A stretch of 64,000 nucleotides of DNA from Lapidilactobacillus wuchangensis. Lineage in GTDB: Bacteria; Bacillota; Bacilli; Lactobacillales; Lactobacillaceae. Of the stretch, positions 15,677-25,145 are shown piece by piece. Location: the NCBI RefSeq assembly GCF_003946645.1, contig NZ_RHOU01000005.1:62001-126000 (forward strand), in the 5' to 3' direction. The first letter of the stretch is position 1. Each line of letters begins with the position of its first letter. Below the pieces are notes generated by a model. That model was not told the origin of the DNA and made no database searches. It was given only the letters and a program-made list of their open reading frames with translations. The translations under genes were made by a program, and so were the position numbers.

Positions 15677-16030
15677 ATGATCAATGCTCTTTTTGGTGGT
15701 GGCTTATTGCTATTCGGTCTGGTGTTCCTATTCCATCCGGCCAAGCAACCATCCAATGTGTTAAGTTATAAAACGGCTTTAGCAACGAGTACCTCCAGTG
15801 GCTTTTATTTGGCACAACGTTGGTGCCGCAATACTTTATTATTACTAGGGATGATCCAAATCAGCCTAGGCGTGATGATCAATCATTTTCAATTAAATAA
15901 ATTTGTTTTATTATGGGTCTTGGCAATTGTTTTAGGGTCTTGGTTAAGTTTCCGTTATTTGGAACATAAATTACGTCAATATTTAATGCGGATTGGTCAT
16001 TTGCCACAAAAGTATCAGTTTCGTAAATAA
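15677..16030 (+). CDS. small membrane protein, SdpI-like
   Basis: A 117-residue protein from ATG 15677 with TAGGAGG eight bases upstream; an in-frame TTG at 15671 is too close to that site. Three hydrophobic segments are visible (about residues 2-18, 52-70, 77-95). The SYKTALATSTSSGFYLAQRW stretch resembles the conserved part of the SdpI family, whose best-known member gives immunity to a Bacillus toxin. A TATACT box lies at 15647-15652. Function here is unknown, and the family call is tentative. Confidence 0.5.
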   Translation: MINALFGGGLLLFGLVFLFHPAKQPSNVLSYKTALATSTSSGFYLAQRWCRNTLLLLGMIQISLGVMINHFQLNKFVLLWVLAIVLGSWLSFRYLEHKLRQYLMRIGHLPQKYQFRK

Positions 16031-16148
16031 ATCGTCAAATATTTTTCATATCAGGCTGGCTTTTTGAAAAAAACTGGGTATTTGCATGAATATCCCCAAA
16101 TTGCCGGCTTTTTTATTTATAATGAACTAAACGGGGGCATGAAAAGTT

Positions 16149-16883
16149 ATGAAGTTACTTATGGTGGAAGATAATACATCAGTTTCAGAAATGATGGGTA
16201 TGTTTTTTCAAAAAGAAGGTTGGCAAGCTGAATTTGCTTATGATGGCAATGAGGCGATGGATAAATTTAAGGCCGATCCTGATGGTTGGGATATGATTAC
16301 CCTAGATTTAAATTTACCTGGTAAAGATGGCATGCAAGTTGCCAAGGAAATTCGTGAAATTTCTAAAGCGGTGCCCATTATTATGTTGACGGCACGGGAT
16401 AGTGAAAGTGATCAAGTACTTGGTTTAGAATTAGGTGCTGATGATTATGTCACCAAACCATTTAGTCCGATTACTTTGATCGCGCGGATCAAAGCGATTC
16501 ATCGGCGGGCTGACTTGGCCAGTGACCAACATGAAACAAGCTCTGAAGAAGTTGATGTTAATCAAGGTCAGTTTGATGTAATGACTGATCACTTTAAATT
16601 AAGTTCTAACACACGGGAAGCCTTTTTAAATGGCAAAGAAATTCCGGGATTAACACCGAAGGAATTTGATTTGTTGAAGACTTTGGCGAAGAAGCCACGT
16701 CAGGTTTTCTCACGGGAACAATTATTAGAGTTAGTTTGGGATTATGAATATTATGGTGATGAGCGGACGGTTGATGCCCACATCAAGAAATTAAGACAGA
16801 AAATTGAAAAAGTTGGGCCACAAGTGATTCAGACCGTTTGGGGGGTCGGTTATAAATTCGATGATTCGGAAGTAGGTCGTTAA
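16149..16883 (+). CDS. OmpR/PhoB-family response regulator
   Basis: A 244-residue DNA-binding regulator. Residues 1-120 form the receiver domain: acidic pair in VEDN, phospho-acceptor Asp in TLDLNLPG, Thr in MLTARDS, and Lys in YVTKPF. Residues about 145-240 form the winged-helix domain (TPKEFDLLKTLAKKPRQVFSR, ERTVDAHIKKLRQKI). It ends one base inside the sensor kinase gene, so the pair is translationally coupled. The signal and target genes cannot be read from the sequence. A neighbouring wall-polymer gene on the other strand hints at envelope stress, but this is a guess. Confidence 0.92.
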   Translation: MKLLMVEDNTSVSEMMGMFFQKEGWQAEFAYDGNEAMDKFKADPDGWDMITLDLNLPGKDGMQVAKEIREISKAVPIIMLTARDSESDQVLGLELGADDYVTKPFSPITLIARIKAIHRRADLASDQHETSSEEVDVNQGQFDVMTDHFKLSSNTREAFLNGKEIPGLTPKEFDLLKTLAKKPRQVFSREQLLELVWDYEYYGDERTVDAHIKKLRQKIEKVGPQVIQTVWGVGYKFDDSEVGR

Positions 16884-18409
16884 TGAAACTAATTTATCAA
16901 CAAATGATTGGCTTTTTTGTCGTCATTTTTACTACCCTGTTAATCGTTAGTGCCGCTATGATTAATTACAATAATCGTCAGGCTTATGAAACTAATTGGC
17001 GGCAATTAGAAGGTTATGCGCGAAACTTTGGTGAAATTTTCACTGAAAAGGATTCGCAAACTGGTAGCTACACGCCAATTTCAACGGAATTTCTAAATGA
17101 GGTTCAGGTTGTCTTGCAGGATGATCAAGTCGTTTACGTTGTTTATAATGCCAACAATGAAGTGATTTATCCTAATACGGTCATTAACAAAGCTTTGCCC
17201 AAAGCGGTCTGGAAAGAGTTGAAGGCCGGCAAAGTAATTCGCATGCAAACGAACCGTAGCACCAATCAAACGACCACTGAAAAGGGGCCAGCGATTGGTA
17301 ATGGTGCAGAATTATCTTATGTGATTTATCCGTGGTTCGACAGCAATAAGAAATTTGTCGGGGCGATGTATATTGGCTCGCGCGTAACGCGAATCAAGTC
17401 AAGCATGCGGGAAATGGAACGTAATTTGTTGTTCGCGCTCGGCATTTCCTTGCTGGTAGCCCTAGCGTTAAGTTATTTATTGGCTCATTTCTATATTCGG
17501 CGTATTAATCGACTTCGTTCGGCAACGCGAGCGGTCGCTAATGGTAATTTCGACGTGGAACTGGTTTCGCGCGGTCGCGATGAAATTGATGATTTGGCCA
17601 GTGATTTCAATAAAATGGTTCATTCACTAGACGAGTCTAATCGCGAAATTGCCCGTCAAGAGGAACGGCGGAAAGAGTTCATGGCTAATGCCGCCCACGA
17701 AATGCGGACGCCACTGACGACTATTAATGGTTTGCTTGAAGGTTTGGCTTATGATGCGATTCCCGAAGAAGCTAAGGGTAAAAGTATTCAATTAATGCAG
17801 AATGAAACCAAGCGACTCATTCGATTAGTGAATGAGAACTTGGATTATGAAAAGATTCGCGCTAATCAAATCGTTTTGAATAAGCGAACGTTTAATGGCA
17901 CCGAAGCTTTGAGTAACATTGTCAGTCAGCTCACTAAAAAGGCTGAAGCGGCTGGTGATGAAATTGTGTTGACGACGACTGAGCCGGTGAAAGTCTATGC
18001 GGATTATGATCGTTTTGTCCAAGTGATTTTTAACATTGCTCAAAACGCTGTCCAGTTTACTGAGAATGGCCGCGTAACCTTGACCATTAAAGCGTTGGCT
18101 ACTGCTACTGAAGTGACAATCAGCGATAATGGTATGGGTATGAGCGATGATCAATTGCAAAACATTTGGGAACGGTACTATAAAGCCGATCCTTCGCGCA
18201 AGAACACTAAGTATGGTGAATCTGGTTTAGGTTTGGCGATTGTTCATTCATTAGTTGAACAACATCATGGTCAAATCACCGTGGCCAGTGAACTTAATCA
18301 GGGTTCAACATTTACGGTGACTTTCCCTAATGAAGTCGAGGCTAAACGACTTGATGACCATTCTCAGCGCATTAAACCAGCTGATAAACAAAAAGAAACC
18401 ACTAAGTAG
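16883..18409 (+). CDS. sensor histidine kinase
   Basis: A 508-residue membrane kinase partnered with the upstream regulator. A first membrane segment at about residues 8-27 and a second at about 184-205 flank an extracellular sensor domain of about 155 residues. A HAMP linker follows (about 206-260), then the dimerisation helix with NAAHEMRTPL carrying the phosphorylated His, and the ATPase domain with FNIAQNAVQF (N box), SDNGMGM (G1) and SGLGLAIV (G2). It ends in a charged tail. The sensor domain gives no clue to the ligand. Confidence 0.92.
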   Translation: MKLIYQQMIGFFVVIFTTLLIVSAAMINYNNRQAYETNWRQLEGYARNFGEIFTEKDSQTGSYTPISTEFLNEVQVVLQDDQVVYVVYNANNEVIYPNTVINKALPKAVWKELKAGKVIRMQTNRSTNQTTTEKGPAIGNGAELSYVIYPWFDSNKKFVGAMYIGSRVTRIKSSMREMERNLLFALGISLLVALALSYLLAHFYIRRINRLRSATRAVANGNFDVELVSRGRDEIDDLASDFNKMVHSLDESNREIARQEERRKEFMANAAHEMRTPLTTINGLLEGLAYDAIPEEAKGKSIQLMQNETKRLIRLVNENLDYEKIRANQIVLNKRTFNGTEALSNIVSQLTKKAEAAGDEIVLTTTEPVKVYADYDRFVQVIFNIAQNAVQFTENGRVTLTIKALATATEVTISDNGMGMSDDQLQNIWERYYKADPSRKNTKYGESGLGLAIVHSLVEQHHGQITVASELNQGSTFTVTFPNEVEAKRLDDHSQRIKPADKQKETTK

Positions 18410-18441
18410 TATCTGATTTAAAAGTCGATATCAGCTTAAAT

Positions 18442-18487
18442 AAAAAAAGCAGCGAACAATTCAATCGAATTGTTCGCTGCTTTTTTT
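18442..18487. terminator. bidirectional terminator between kinase and ltaS
   Basis: An A-run, the 14-base arm GCAGCGAACAATTC, a four-base loop, the matching arm and a T-run make a terminator that works for both converging genes. Confidence 0.9.
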
Positions 18488-18548
18488 GTAGCTAGGATGA
18501 TGAGCCCGAGATCGTGCCTGCTTCTTAGGAGCAATCTGGTAGTCATCG

Positions 18549-20771
18549 TTATTTTTTCTGCGAGGTTGTTTTAGCCGTTTGGCTGTTTTCTTGAGCTTGG
18601 GAATTGCTGGTGTCGCCGAGGTCAGGGAATTCTTCAATATCCTTTTTAGCATCAGTAATTTCTGGTGCGTCAGTATGATACATTGACGTTGAGGAATGAC
18701 CTAATTGACTGTATAGCGAGGTTGAGGCATTGCCTAATTGAGTACGTTTGTTTAAGAGTTCGTTGATTTGATCCAAATAATTATAATTTTCCGGATTAAC
18801 TGGTACAAATTTATTTGGCGTATAGAAACGTAGTAAGTTCTTGTAGTTTAAGGAATCTGATAACGACAAGGCTTCTGTTACTTGGTCTTGTAATTTATCG
18901 ATTTCGTCAACTTGGCTATCGGTGAGATCAGTTAATTGTTCACCAGTCTGATTATCATAGACAGCACTTTTAGCTCCTTTGCCGCCAAGGACGGTATATT
19001 TGTCCGACACAAAGTTGTTATTCCGAAAGGCGACTAGTTGTTGATGCTGCTTGGACAATAAATCTTGGCCGAACATCACATAGTTGCTGGTATCTTGGCC
19101 CAACAAATGCAACAAGGTTGGCAGAACATCAATTTCGCCACCGTATTGCTTTTGAATGCCACCTTTAAGACCAGGCATATGGAAAATCAAGGGAACGCGC
19201 TGCAATTGAGTGTTGTCAAAGGGGGTCCAATCATCGGTATCTTGAATATCCTCATCGCTAGCCGCCTTGTTGTCATCACTGTTAAGCAGTGGCGCCAAGG
19301 CAGTATTGTTCTTGCTCGAGAGACCGTAGTGATCACCATACAACATGATCAGTGAATTTTTCGCCAGGCCAGAACTGTCCAGGTAATTGAAAAATTCTTT
19401 TAATGATTCGTCGAGATAATGAGCGGTTTGGAAATAATTATTGACGGTTTTATCGGAGGTGTCACTAGTTTCAAAGGGATTATCTTCTTTCGAAAGCACG
19501 TAAGGCGTATGGTTCGAAACAGTAATGAATTTTGTGTAGAAAGGTTGTTGCAGCTGTTCGAGATACTTAATACTTTCCGCAAAAAATAATTTATCTTTGA
19601 TACCATAGGTGGTCATTGCATCAGGGCTGGAATTGTAATAGCTTTGATCGAAGAAATAATCATAACCGATGTTTTTATAAACATGGTTCCGATTCCAAAA
19701 ACTACCAACATTACCATGGAAAACTGCGCTGGTGTAACCAGCATTCTGTTCTAGGATTGCCGGTGCCGCCTGATAAGTATTGTCAGAACCTAATGTGGTA
19801 AAAGCCGTGCCTTCTGGCAAACCGAAAACACTATTTTCCAACATGTTTTCCGCATCGGCGGTACGACCTTGACCAACTTGGTGGAAGAAATTATTGAAGC
19901 TCAATGAATTTTGATCATGATAGAGACTATTTAAGAAAGGCGTCACTTCTTGACCATTGACTTTGAAATCAATTAAAAATTGTTGGAAACTTTCTAAATG
20001 AATGATAATTACATTCTTGCCTTTAGCTTTGCCAAAGTAGTTCACATTGGCTGGGACTTGATGGGCATTGGTGTAATTGAGAATTTTGTTAATATCAGTG
20101 CCATCAGCTGAAGCGCGAATCTGATTATTCTGGGCGGTTTTAACACCGTCGTAAACCAGAAAAGTATCAATGCCCAGATATTTAACGATATAATTACGGT
20201 CAAAAGTTCGGGTCAAAAGTTGGGGCCGGTTCGCTTCACTCAAAGTCAAATTCAGGAGGAAGACGAAAACACCGACTGTGGTGACTGTGAAAGCATGCTT
20301 AATTGCAAAAACACGCTGGTCGATTTTCAACCAACCGCGGACTAGCGCAAAAATCAAAATCACGATGTCGCCGATGAGAAAGACGTCATGCCATTGCAAC
20401 AGTGAGGCGGTACTTTTGCCTAAACCCTTGGCCACTTTACCGGCACTTAAGATCGTGTTGAAAGTAAGAAAGTCAGTGGCTGAACGATAATAAACAATAT
20501 TACTGAAAAGCAAGATAGTACTAAGAATATAAATGGTCAGCATTGCCGCATAACTAACTTTTGGTCGCTTGAAATACAAGCCAAAGGAAATCAATAACAC
20601 GGAAGTTCCCACGGGATTAAAAATCATCAGCAGATGTTGGAGAATATCCGCGGCGCCCAGAGAGAAATCGACGTAATAAGCAAATGCTGTTTTGAGCCAC
20701 AGTAAGAGGACTAACAGACTAAAGAAACCGAGGCGCGTTTGGAGCCAGCGAATAACTGGATTATTTTTCAA
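18549..20771 (-). CDS. ltaS: lipoteichoic acid synthase (LtaS family)
   Basis: A 740-residue polyglycerolphosphate polymerase. The start is placed at TTG 20771, with GAGG eight bases upstream; the frame extends ten codons further but without a ribosome site. Five membrane segments occupy about residues 8-195. The extracellular sulfatase-fold domain starts near residue 245 and has the metal-binding Glu in IHLESFQ, the catalytic-type Thr in GQGRTADAEN, FHGNVGSFWNRN, and YGDHYGLS. The last 60 residues are Ser/Gln-rich. It adds glycerol phosphate from phosphatidylglycerol to the lipid anchor. It converges with the kinase gene. Confidence 0.92.
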   Translation of the reverse strand: MKNNPVIRWLQTRLGFFSLLVLLLWLKTAFAYYVDFSLGAADILQHLLMIFNPVGTSVLLISFGLYFKRPKVSYAAMLTIYILSTILLFSNIVYYRSATDFLTFNTILSAGKVAKGLGKSTASLLQWHDVFLIGDIVILIFALVRGWLKIDQRVFAIKHAFTVTTVGVFVFLLNLTLSEANRPQLLTRTFDRNYIVKYLGIDTFLVYDGVKTAQNNQIRASADGTDINKILNYTNAHQVPANVNYFGKAKGKNVIIIHLESFQQFLIDFKVNGQEVTPFLNSLYHDQNSLSFNNFFHQVGQGRTADAENMLENSVFGLPEGTAFTTLGSDNTYQAAPAILEQNAGYTSAVFHGNVGSFWNRNHVYKNIGYDYFFDQSYYNSSPDAMTTYGIKDKLFFAESIKYLEQLQQPFYTKFITVSNHTPYVLSKEDNPFETSDTSDKTVNNYFQTAHYLDESLKEFFNYLDSSGLAKNSLIMLYGDHYGLSSKNNTALAPLLNSDDNKAASDEDIQDTDDWTPFDNTQLQRVPLIFHMPGLKGGIQKQYGGEIDVLPTLLHLLGQDTSNYVMFGQDLLSKQHQQLVAFRNNNFVSDKYTVLGGKGAKSAVYDNQTGEQLTDLTDSQVDEIDKLQDQVTEALSLSDSLNYKNLLRFYTPNKFVPVNPENYNYLDQINELLNKRTQLGNASTSLYSQLGHSSTSMYHTDAPEITDAKKDIEEFPDLGDTSNSQAQENSQTAKTTSQKK

Positions 20772-21054
20772 AATTAAAACCTCACACTTGTATTGGTACA
20801 TATTAATAGCTAGATACTAATAGTCCTATTTTACAATTTTTAGGGACTGCTTAGCAATTTTTCCGAAAAAACTGTTTGTTTCTTAATGATTTTACAAATA
20901 ATTTTACCTAGCGCAGCTGATTAGTTAGTCATTGCTGGTGTGAAATGTTTGTCTAAAATCAGAAAAATCTTTATTTTTTCTAAAATAAGTGAAATCTAGC
21001 TGCTTTTTAAGTTAAGTTTGGTAAACTTAGGCATGACAAAAGGGATGGGTTGCC

Positions 21055-21675
21055 ATGTATTTATTAGGTCCGCTTTATCGCGTAGTGGCTGAGAACTATC
21101 AAGAACGAATTAATCATTTTCCGTTAATTCGGCTTATTTTTTATAGCTTGGATAAGGCTTTGCTTTATTTTATCTTATTTTTAGGGTTAAGGATTATTTA
21201 TTTACGACTAAAAGGGCGACCATGGCGCTGGGGTCCAGAAATTCTGCGCGGAATTTTTACTTTCTATTTATTATTGCTGCTGGCGCTAACCGTTTTTCGC
21301 GGAATTTATTTTCCCTGGCAAGTTAAAATTTATTGGCAGCGATCTTTGAGCGTGATCAATTTACAACCGCTGACAGAGACGATTAAACTGCAGTATGGTC
21401 AATCGATTATTGATTTTATTTATAACTTCTATGGCAATATTCTCTGGTTTATTCCCTTTGGCCTCCTCCAGCCACTCCTTCAAAAAAGGCGACCGCATTT
21501 TATCAGCACTGTCTTGCTGGGGATGCTACTTTCGTTCTCAATTGAAACGATGCAGTTTTTCTTGGCAACTGGGGTGGCTGATATTGATGATTTGATTTTT
21601 AATACATGTGGCGCGGTAATTGGTTATTGGTTGTATTGGCTTTTTATCAGGCCATTTTGCCGTCGAAACAAGTAG
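21055..21675 (+). CDS. VanZ-like membrane protein
   Basis: A 206-residue protein with five hydrophobic segments. The region SVINLQPLTETIKL, NFYGNILWFIPFGLLQPLL and the later SIETMQFFLATGVADIDDLIFNT pattern are the core of the VanZ family, sometimes linked to low-level glycopeptide resistance. No van gene cluster is nearby, so a resistance role is not implied. An AAAGGGATGGG site precedes the ATG. The gene is monocistronic and is followed by a composite repeat. Confidence 0.8.
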   Translation: MYLLGPLYRVVAENYQERINHFPLIRLIFYSLDKALLYFILFLGLRIIYLRLKGRPWRWGPEILRGIFTFYLLLLLALTVFRGIYFPWQVKIYWQRSLSVINLQPLTETIKLQYGQSIIDFIYNFYGNILWFIPFGLLQPLLQKRRPHFISTVLLGMLLSFSIETMQFFLATGVADIDDLIFNTCGAVIGYWLYWLFIRPFCRRNK

Positions 21676-21712
21676 GTTCTAAAGCGGTTTTCTTCTTGGA
21701 AACTTGTTTTAA

Positions 21713-22266
21713 GTCGCTCCTTAGGTTAGTAACGGCAGTGGCCCAGTGATTAGGAGGGCGTGGAACGCGGCCGGCGTTGATCTGAGCCAATTACAAACCA
21801 AATTGTCTCAGATACAAGTCTTATTGTAAGTGCTAAAGCACCAACAATAATTTCACAGCTGACGCCAATCGCTGGGCCCCTGCCTGTGTAAACTAACACA
21901 ATTGAGCACCACTATTTAGAAAAACAGATTGTAGAAACTAACTAAGCTTGTTTGACAATATTTCTGGATTAATCCAGAGACTGTCAGATAGGCTTTTTTA
22001 GTACTACTATTCAATTATGAAGGCAATTCGAATTAGTCCACTCAGTTCCACTAAAATTGACTTAAACACTAACAAATGTACAATACACTAACTCAACTCC
22101 AGACGGAATGGAGGGATCTTGGCGTCAGCCGCCAAATTGTTCTTAGTGGCTTGGCCACTTAGAACAAGGCTTGTATTTGAGATTGTTGCGAAGCAATAAG
22201 CTCAAATCAACGCCGGCCGCGTTCCACGCCAAGCAGCTCGGAATGCAGTCAGACGCAGTTCTGTTT
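21713..22266 (+). repeat. composite inverted-module element C, copy 1
   Basis: About 550 bp with no gene. Left module (type I ends, minus orientation) 21734-21884: outer arms GGCAGTGGCCCAG and CTGGGCCCCTGCC, inner hairpins TTATTGT/ACAATAA and TCTGAG/CTCAGA. Right module (type II ends, plus orientation) 22097-22266: outer arms CTTGGCGT and ACGCCAAG, hairpins with AGTGGC/GCCACT and TTTGAG/CTCAAA. The spacer holds a TGACA..TGTCA hairpin around TCTGGATTAATCCAGA (21963-21978) with a T-run. The same layout occurs at 34053, 50541 (inverted) and 57082 (inverted). Confidence 0.8.
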
Positions 22267-22300
22267 CCACTATCAGCATCTGTATTTAATAGTTTTGAAC

Positions 22301-22384
22301 TTTGGTCTGTGATCAATTCAAATCGATGCCGGCCGCGTTCCACAACCAGCAAGCCCCGAATGCAGTCAGAATCAGTTCTGTTTT
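22301..22384 (+). repeat. half copy of a type II module A
   Basis: This repeats only the right half of module A: the GCCGGCCGCGTTCCACAA block followed by GAATGCAGTCAGA and TTCTGTTTTA, 35 bases after composite copy 1. Its left hairpin is missing. It suggests that modules can be broken or partly duplicated. The rest of 22385-22640 shows no further gene or repeat; it leads into the fba promoter region. Confidence 0.65.
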
Positions 22385-22647
22385 AAATGCTCATCAGGTT
22401 TTAATGGTTTTGAATTTTTTTCAACTGGCTTGTTCAGATCATGCCGTCAGAACCCATTTCTGTGCCAACAGCAGCGAGAAATTCTGTTTTCATTGATAAT
22501 AACTGGTTTTGACCGCTGAAATGCAGGCGTATTTTCAGAAACGAAGCATTAAATCAAAAAAGTTTTTCAAAATATTACCATTTTGGCTCAAAAAATGATA
22601 AAGTAACATTGTAGGTAAAATTAGATTTACTAGGAGGATTTTTTTCA

Positions 22648-23529
22648 ATGACATTAGTACATGGTACAGAAATCTTCGCCGCTGCACGTAAGGGCCATTA
22701 TGCAGTTGGTGCGTTCAATACAAACAACTTGGAATGGACTCGCGCAATTTTGAGTGCTGCTCAAGAAAAGAATGTTCCCGTTTTGATCCAAACATCAATG
22801 GGTGCTGCTAAATATATGGGTGGCTACGAACTTTGCCAACAATTAATTGCTGCTGAAATGAAGAGCATGGCAATTACTGTTCCTGTTATTATTCACTTGG
22901 ATCATGGTAACTACGAAGCTGCTAAAGAAGCTATTGCTGCTGGTTACAACTCAGTTATGTTTGATGGTCATGACTTACCATTCGAAGAAAACTTAGCTAA
23001 AACTAAGGAAATCGTTGAATTGGCTCATGCTAAAGGCATTTCTGTCGAAGCAGAAGTTGGTTCTATTGGTGGTGAAGAAGACGGTATTATCGGCGAAGGC
23101 GAATTAGCTGACGTTAACGAAGCTAAGCAATTAGCTGCAACTGGTATCGACTTCTTAGCTGCCGGTATTGGTAACATTCATGGTCAATACCCAGCTAACT
23201 GGAAAGGCTTGCACTTCGATCGTTTACAAGAATTAGCTGACGCAATTTCTATTCCATTAGTATTGCACGGCGGTTCAGGTATCCCTCAAGACCAAGTTGA
23301 AAAGGCTATTTCAATGGGTGTTGCTAAATTGAACATCAACACTGAATGCCAATTAGCATTTGCTAAAGCAACTCGTGAATATATCTTGGCTAACAAAGAC
23401 CAAGAAGGCAAAGGTTACGATCCTCGTAAGTTATTGGCTCCTGGTACACAAGCTATCAAAGATACTGTTGAAGAAATCATTGGCTGGATGGGTACTCGTC
23501 CAATCAAATTGGTTCCTGAAGAATTATAA
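22648..23529 (+). CDS. fba: class II fructose-bisphosphate aldolase
   Basis: A 293-residue glycolytic enzyme that splits fructose 1,6-bisphosphate into dihydroxyacetone phosphate and glyceraldehyde 3-phosphate. Zinc and catalytic motifs are clear: IHLDHGNYE, VMFDGHDLPFEEN, EAEVGSIGGEEDG, and the later HGGSGIP and NINTECQLAF. TAGGAGG precedes the ATG, and codon use is strongly biased to favoured codons, as expected for an abundant enzyme. It has its own terminator, and pgi follows separately. Confidence 0.96.
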   Translation: MTLVHGTEIFAAARKGHYAVGAFNTNNLEWTRAILSAAQEKNVPVLIQTSMGAAKYMGGYELCQQLIAAEMKSMAITVPVIIHLDHGNYEAAKEAIAAGYNSVMFDGHDLPFEENLAKTKEIVELAHAKGISVEAEVGSIGGEEDGIIGEGELADVNEAKQLAATGIDFLAAGIGNIHGQYPANWKGLHFDRLQELADAISIPLVLHGGSGIPQDQVEKAISMGVAKLNINTECQLAFAKATREYILANKDQEGKGYDPRKLLAPGTQAIKDTVEEIIGWMGTRPIKLVPEEL

Positions 23530-23549
23530 TTCTTTGATGTTAAATTAAA

Positions 23550-23579
23550 AAAGTCTAGGACTGGTCCTAGGCTTTTTTT
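23550..23579 (+). terminator. terminator of fba
   Basis: GTCTAGGAC and GTCCTAGGC form the stem with a two-base loop, flanked by A- and T-runs. Confidence 0.9.
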
Positions 23580-23749
23580 GTTTGGTTGAGGAGTTCAATT
23601 GCACACAATCTTTGTAAACTTTCACGCAAAAAATGAAAGCGATAAAATGTTCCCGGTAACTTTTTGCAAGTATCTTGCATTTAGGCGAAAAAACGGCTAA
23701 AGTTAGTTACTGAAAGAGAGTTTACTTTTCATTAGGAGGATAATTAATA

Positions 23750-25090
23750 ATGGCTCATATTTCTTTTGATAGTAGTAAATTACGCCCATTTGTTCATGAA
23801 AACGAATTGGCAGAAATGCAAGCATTAGTCACAGCTGCTGACACTGAATTACGTGAAGGTACTGGTGCTGGTAATGATTTCCGTGGCTTCATCGACTTAC
23901 CAGTTGACTATGATAAGGATGAATTTGCTCGGATCAAAGCCGCTGCTAAGAAAGTTCAAAGTGACTCTGATGTTTTTGTTGCCATTGGTATTGGTGGCTC
24001 ATATTTAGGTGCTCGTGCTGCTGTTGATTTCTTAAACAGCACATTCTATAACATGGCACCAGATCGTAAAGTTCCACAAGTTTTGTTTGCTGGTAACTCA
24101 ATCAGCCCTAACTATCTTTATGATCTATTAGAATTAATTGGTGATCGTGATTTCAGTATCAACGTTATTTCTAAGTCTGGTACAACAACTGAACCTTCAA
24201 TCGCATTCCGTGTTTTGAAGGAAAAATTAGTTGCTAAGTATGGTGTCGAAGGTGCTCGTGGCCGAATTTATGCCACAACTGACCGGGCTAAAGGCGCTTT
24301 AAAGACCGAAGCTGATGCTGAAGGTTACGAAGAATTCGTTGTGCCTGATGACATTGGTGGTCGTTTCTCAGTCTTATCTGCTGTTGGTTTATTACCAATT
24401 GCTGTTGCTGGCTGTGATATTGACCAATTAATGACTGGTGCTGCTGATGCTCGTTCTGAATACTCAAGCGCTGACTTGAATAAGAACGAAGCTTATCAAT
24501 ATGCTGCTTTACGGAACATTTTGTATCGTAAAGGTTACACCACTGAATTGTTGGAAAACTACGAACCAAACTTACAATACTTTGGCGAATGGTGGAAGCA
24601 ATTAATGGGCGAATCAGAAGGTAAGGATCAGAAGGGTATCTACCCATCATCTGCTAACTTCTCAACTGACTTGCACTCATTAGGCCAATACATTCAAGAA
24701 GGCCGTCGTAACTTAATGGAAACAGTTGTTAAGATCGACGCTCCTCGTCATGATGTTGCCATTCCTAAGGAAGAGTCTGACTTAGATGGTTTAGGCTATC
24801 TTGAAGGCAAGACAATGGACTTCGTTAACAGCAAAGCTTACCAAGGTGTTGTTTTAGCACATACCGATGGTGGCGTGCCAGTGATGACAGTTCGGATTCC
24901 TAAGCAAGATGCTTATACTTTAGGCTACTTGATGTACTTCTTCGAAATCGCTGTTGGCATTTCTGGTTACTTGAATGGGATTAACCCATTCAACCAACCA
25001 GGTGTTGAAGCTTACAAAAAGAACATGTTCGCCTTATTAGGCAAACCTGGCTTCGAAAAGCTTGGCGACGAATTGAACCAACGCCTATAA
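23750..25090 (+). CDS. pgi: glucose-6-phosphate isomerase
   Basis: A 446-residue enzyme that interconverts glucose 6-phosphate and fructose 6-phosphate. Diagnostic segments are [29 protein letters not shown] (sugar-phosphate site), [17 protein letters not shown] and [14 protein letters not shown] near the C-terminus. Length is normal for Firmicutes. TTAGGAGGA precedes the start, and codon bias is high. It is monocistronic and shares its terminator with the convergent nuclease gene. Confidence 0.96.
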   Translation: MAHISFDSSKLRPFVHENELAEMQALVTAADTELREGTGAGNDFRGFIDLPVDYDKDEFARIKAAAKKVQSDSDVFVAIGIGGSYLGARAAVDFLNSTFYNMAPDRKVPQVLFAGNSISPNYLYDLLELIGDRDFSINVISKSGTTTEPSIAFRVLKEKLVAKYGVEGARGRIYATTDRAKGALKTEADAEGYEEFVVPDDIGGRFSVLSAVGLLPIAVAGCDIDQLMTGAADARSEYSSADLNKNEAYQYAALRNILYRKGYTTELLENYEPNLQYFGEWWKQLMGESEGKDQKGIYPSSANFSTDLHSLGQYIQEGRRNLMETVVKIDAPRHDVAIPKEESDLDGLGYLEGKTMDFVNSKAYQGVVLAHTDGGVPVMTVRIPKQDAYTLGYLMYFFEIAVGISGYLNGINPFNQPGVEAYKKNMFALLGKPGFEKLGDELNQRL

Positions 25091-25106
25091 TATTGTGTTA
25101 ATAAAA

Positions 25107-25136
25107 ACGACCTCTGAATTGAGAGGTCGTTTTTTA
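25107..25136. terminator. bidirectional terminator between pgi and the nuclease gene
   Basis: ACGACCTCT and AGAGGTCGT make a nine-pair stem with A- and T-runs on the two sides, serving both converging genes. Confidence 0.9.
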
Positions 25137-25145
25137 TTTTGGTTT

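Noticed and set aside
22143-22386. Two ORFs of about 70 codons on opposite strands inside composite copy 1.
   Set aside because: They lie within the repeated, structured modules, lack ribosome sites, and their frames are not kept in the other copies.
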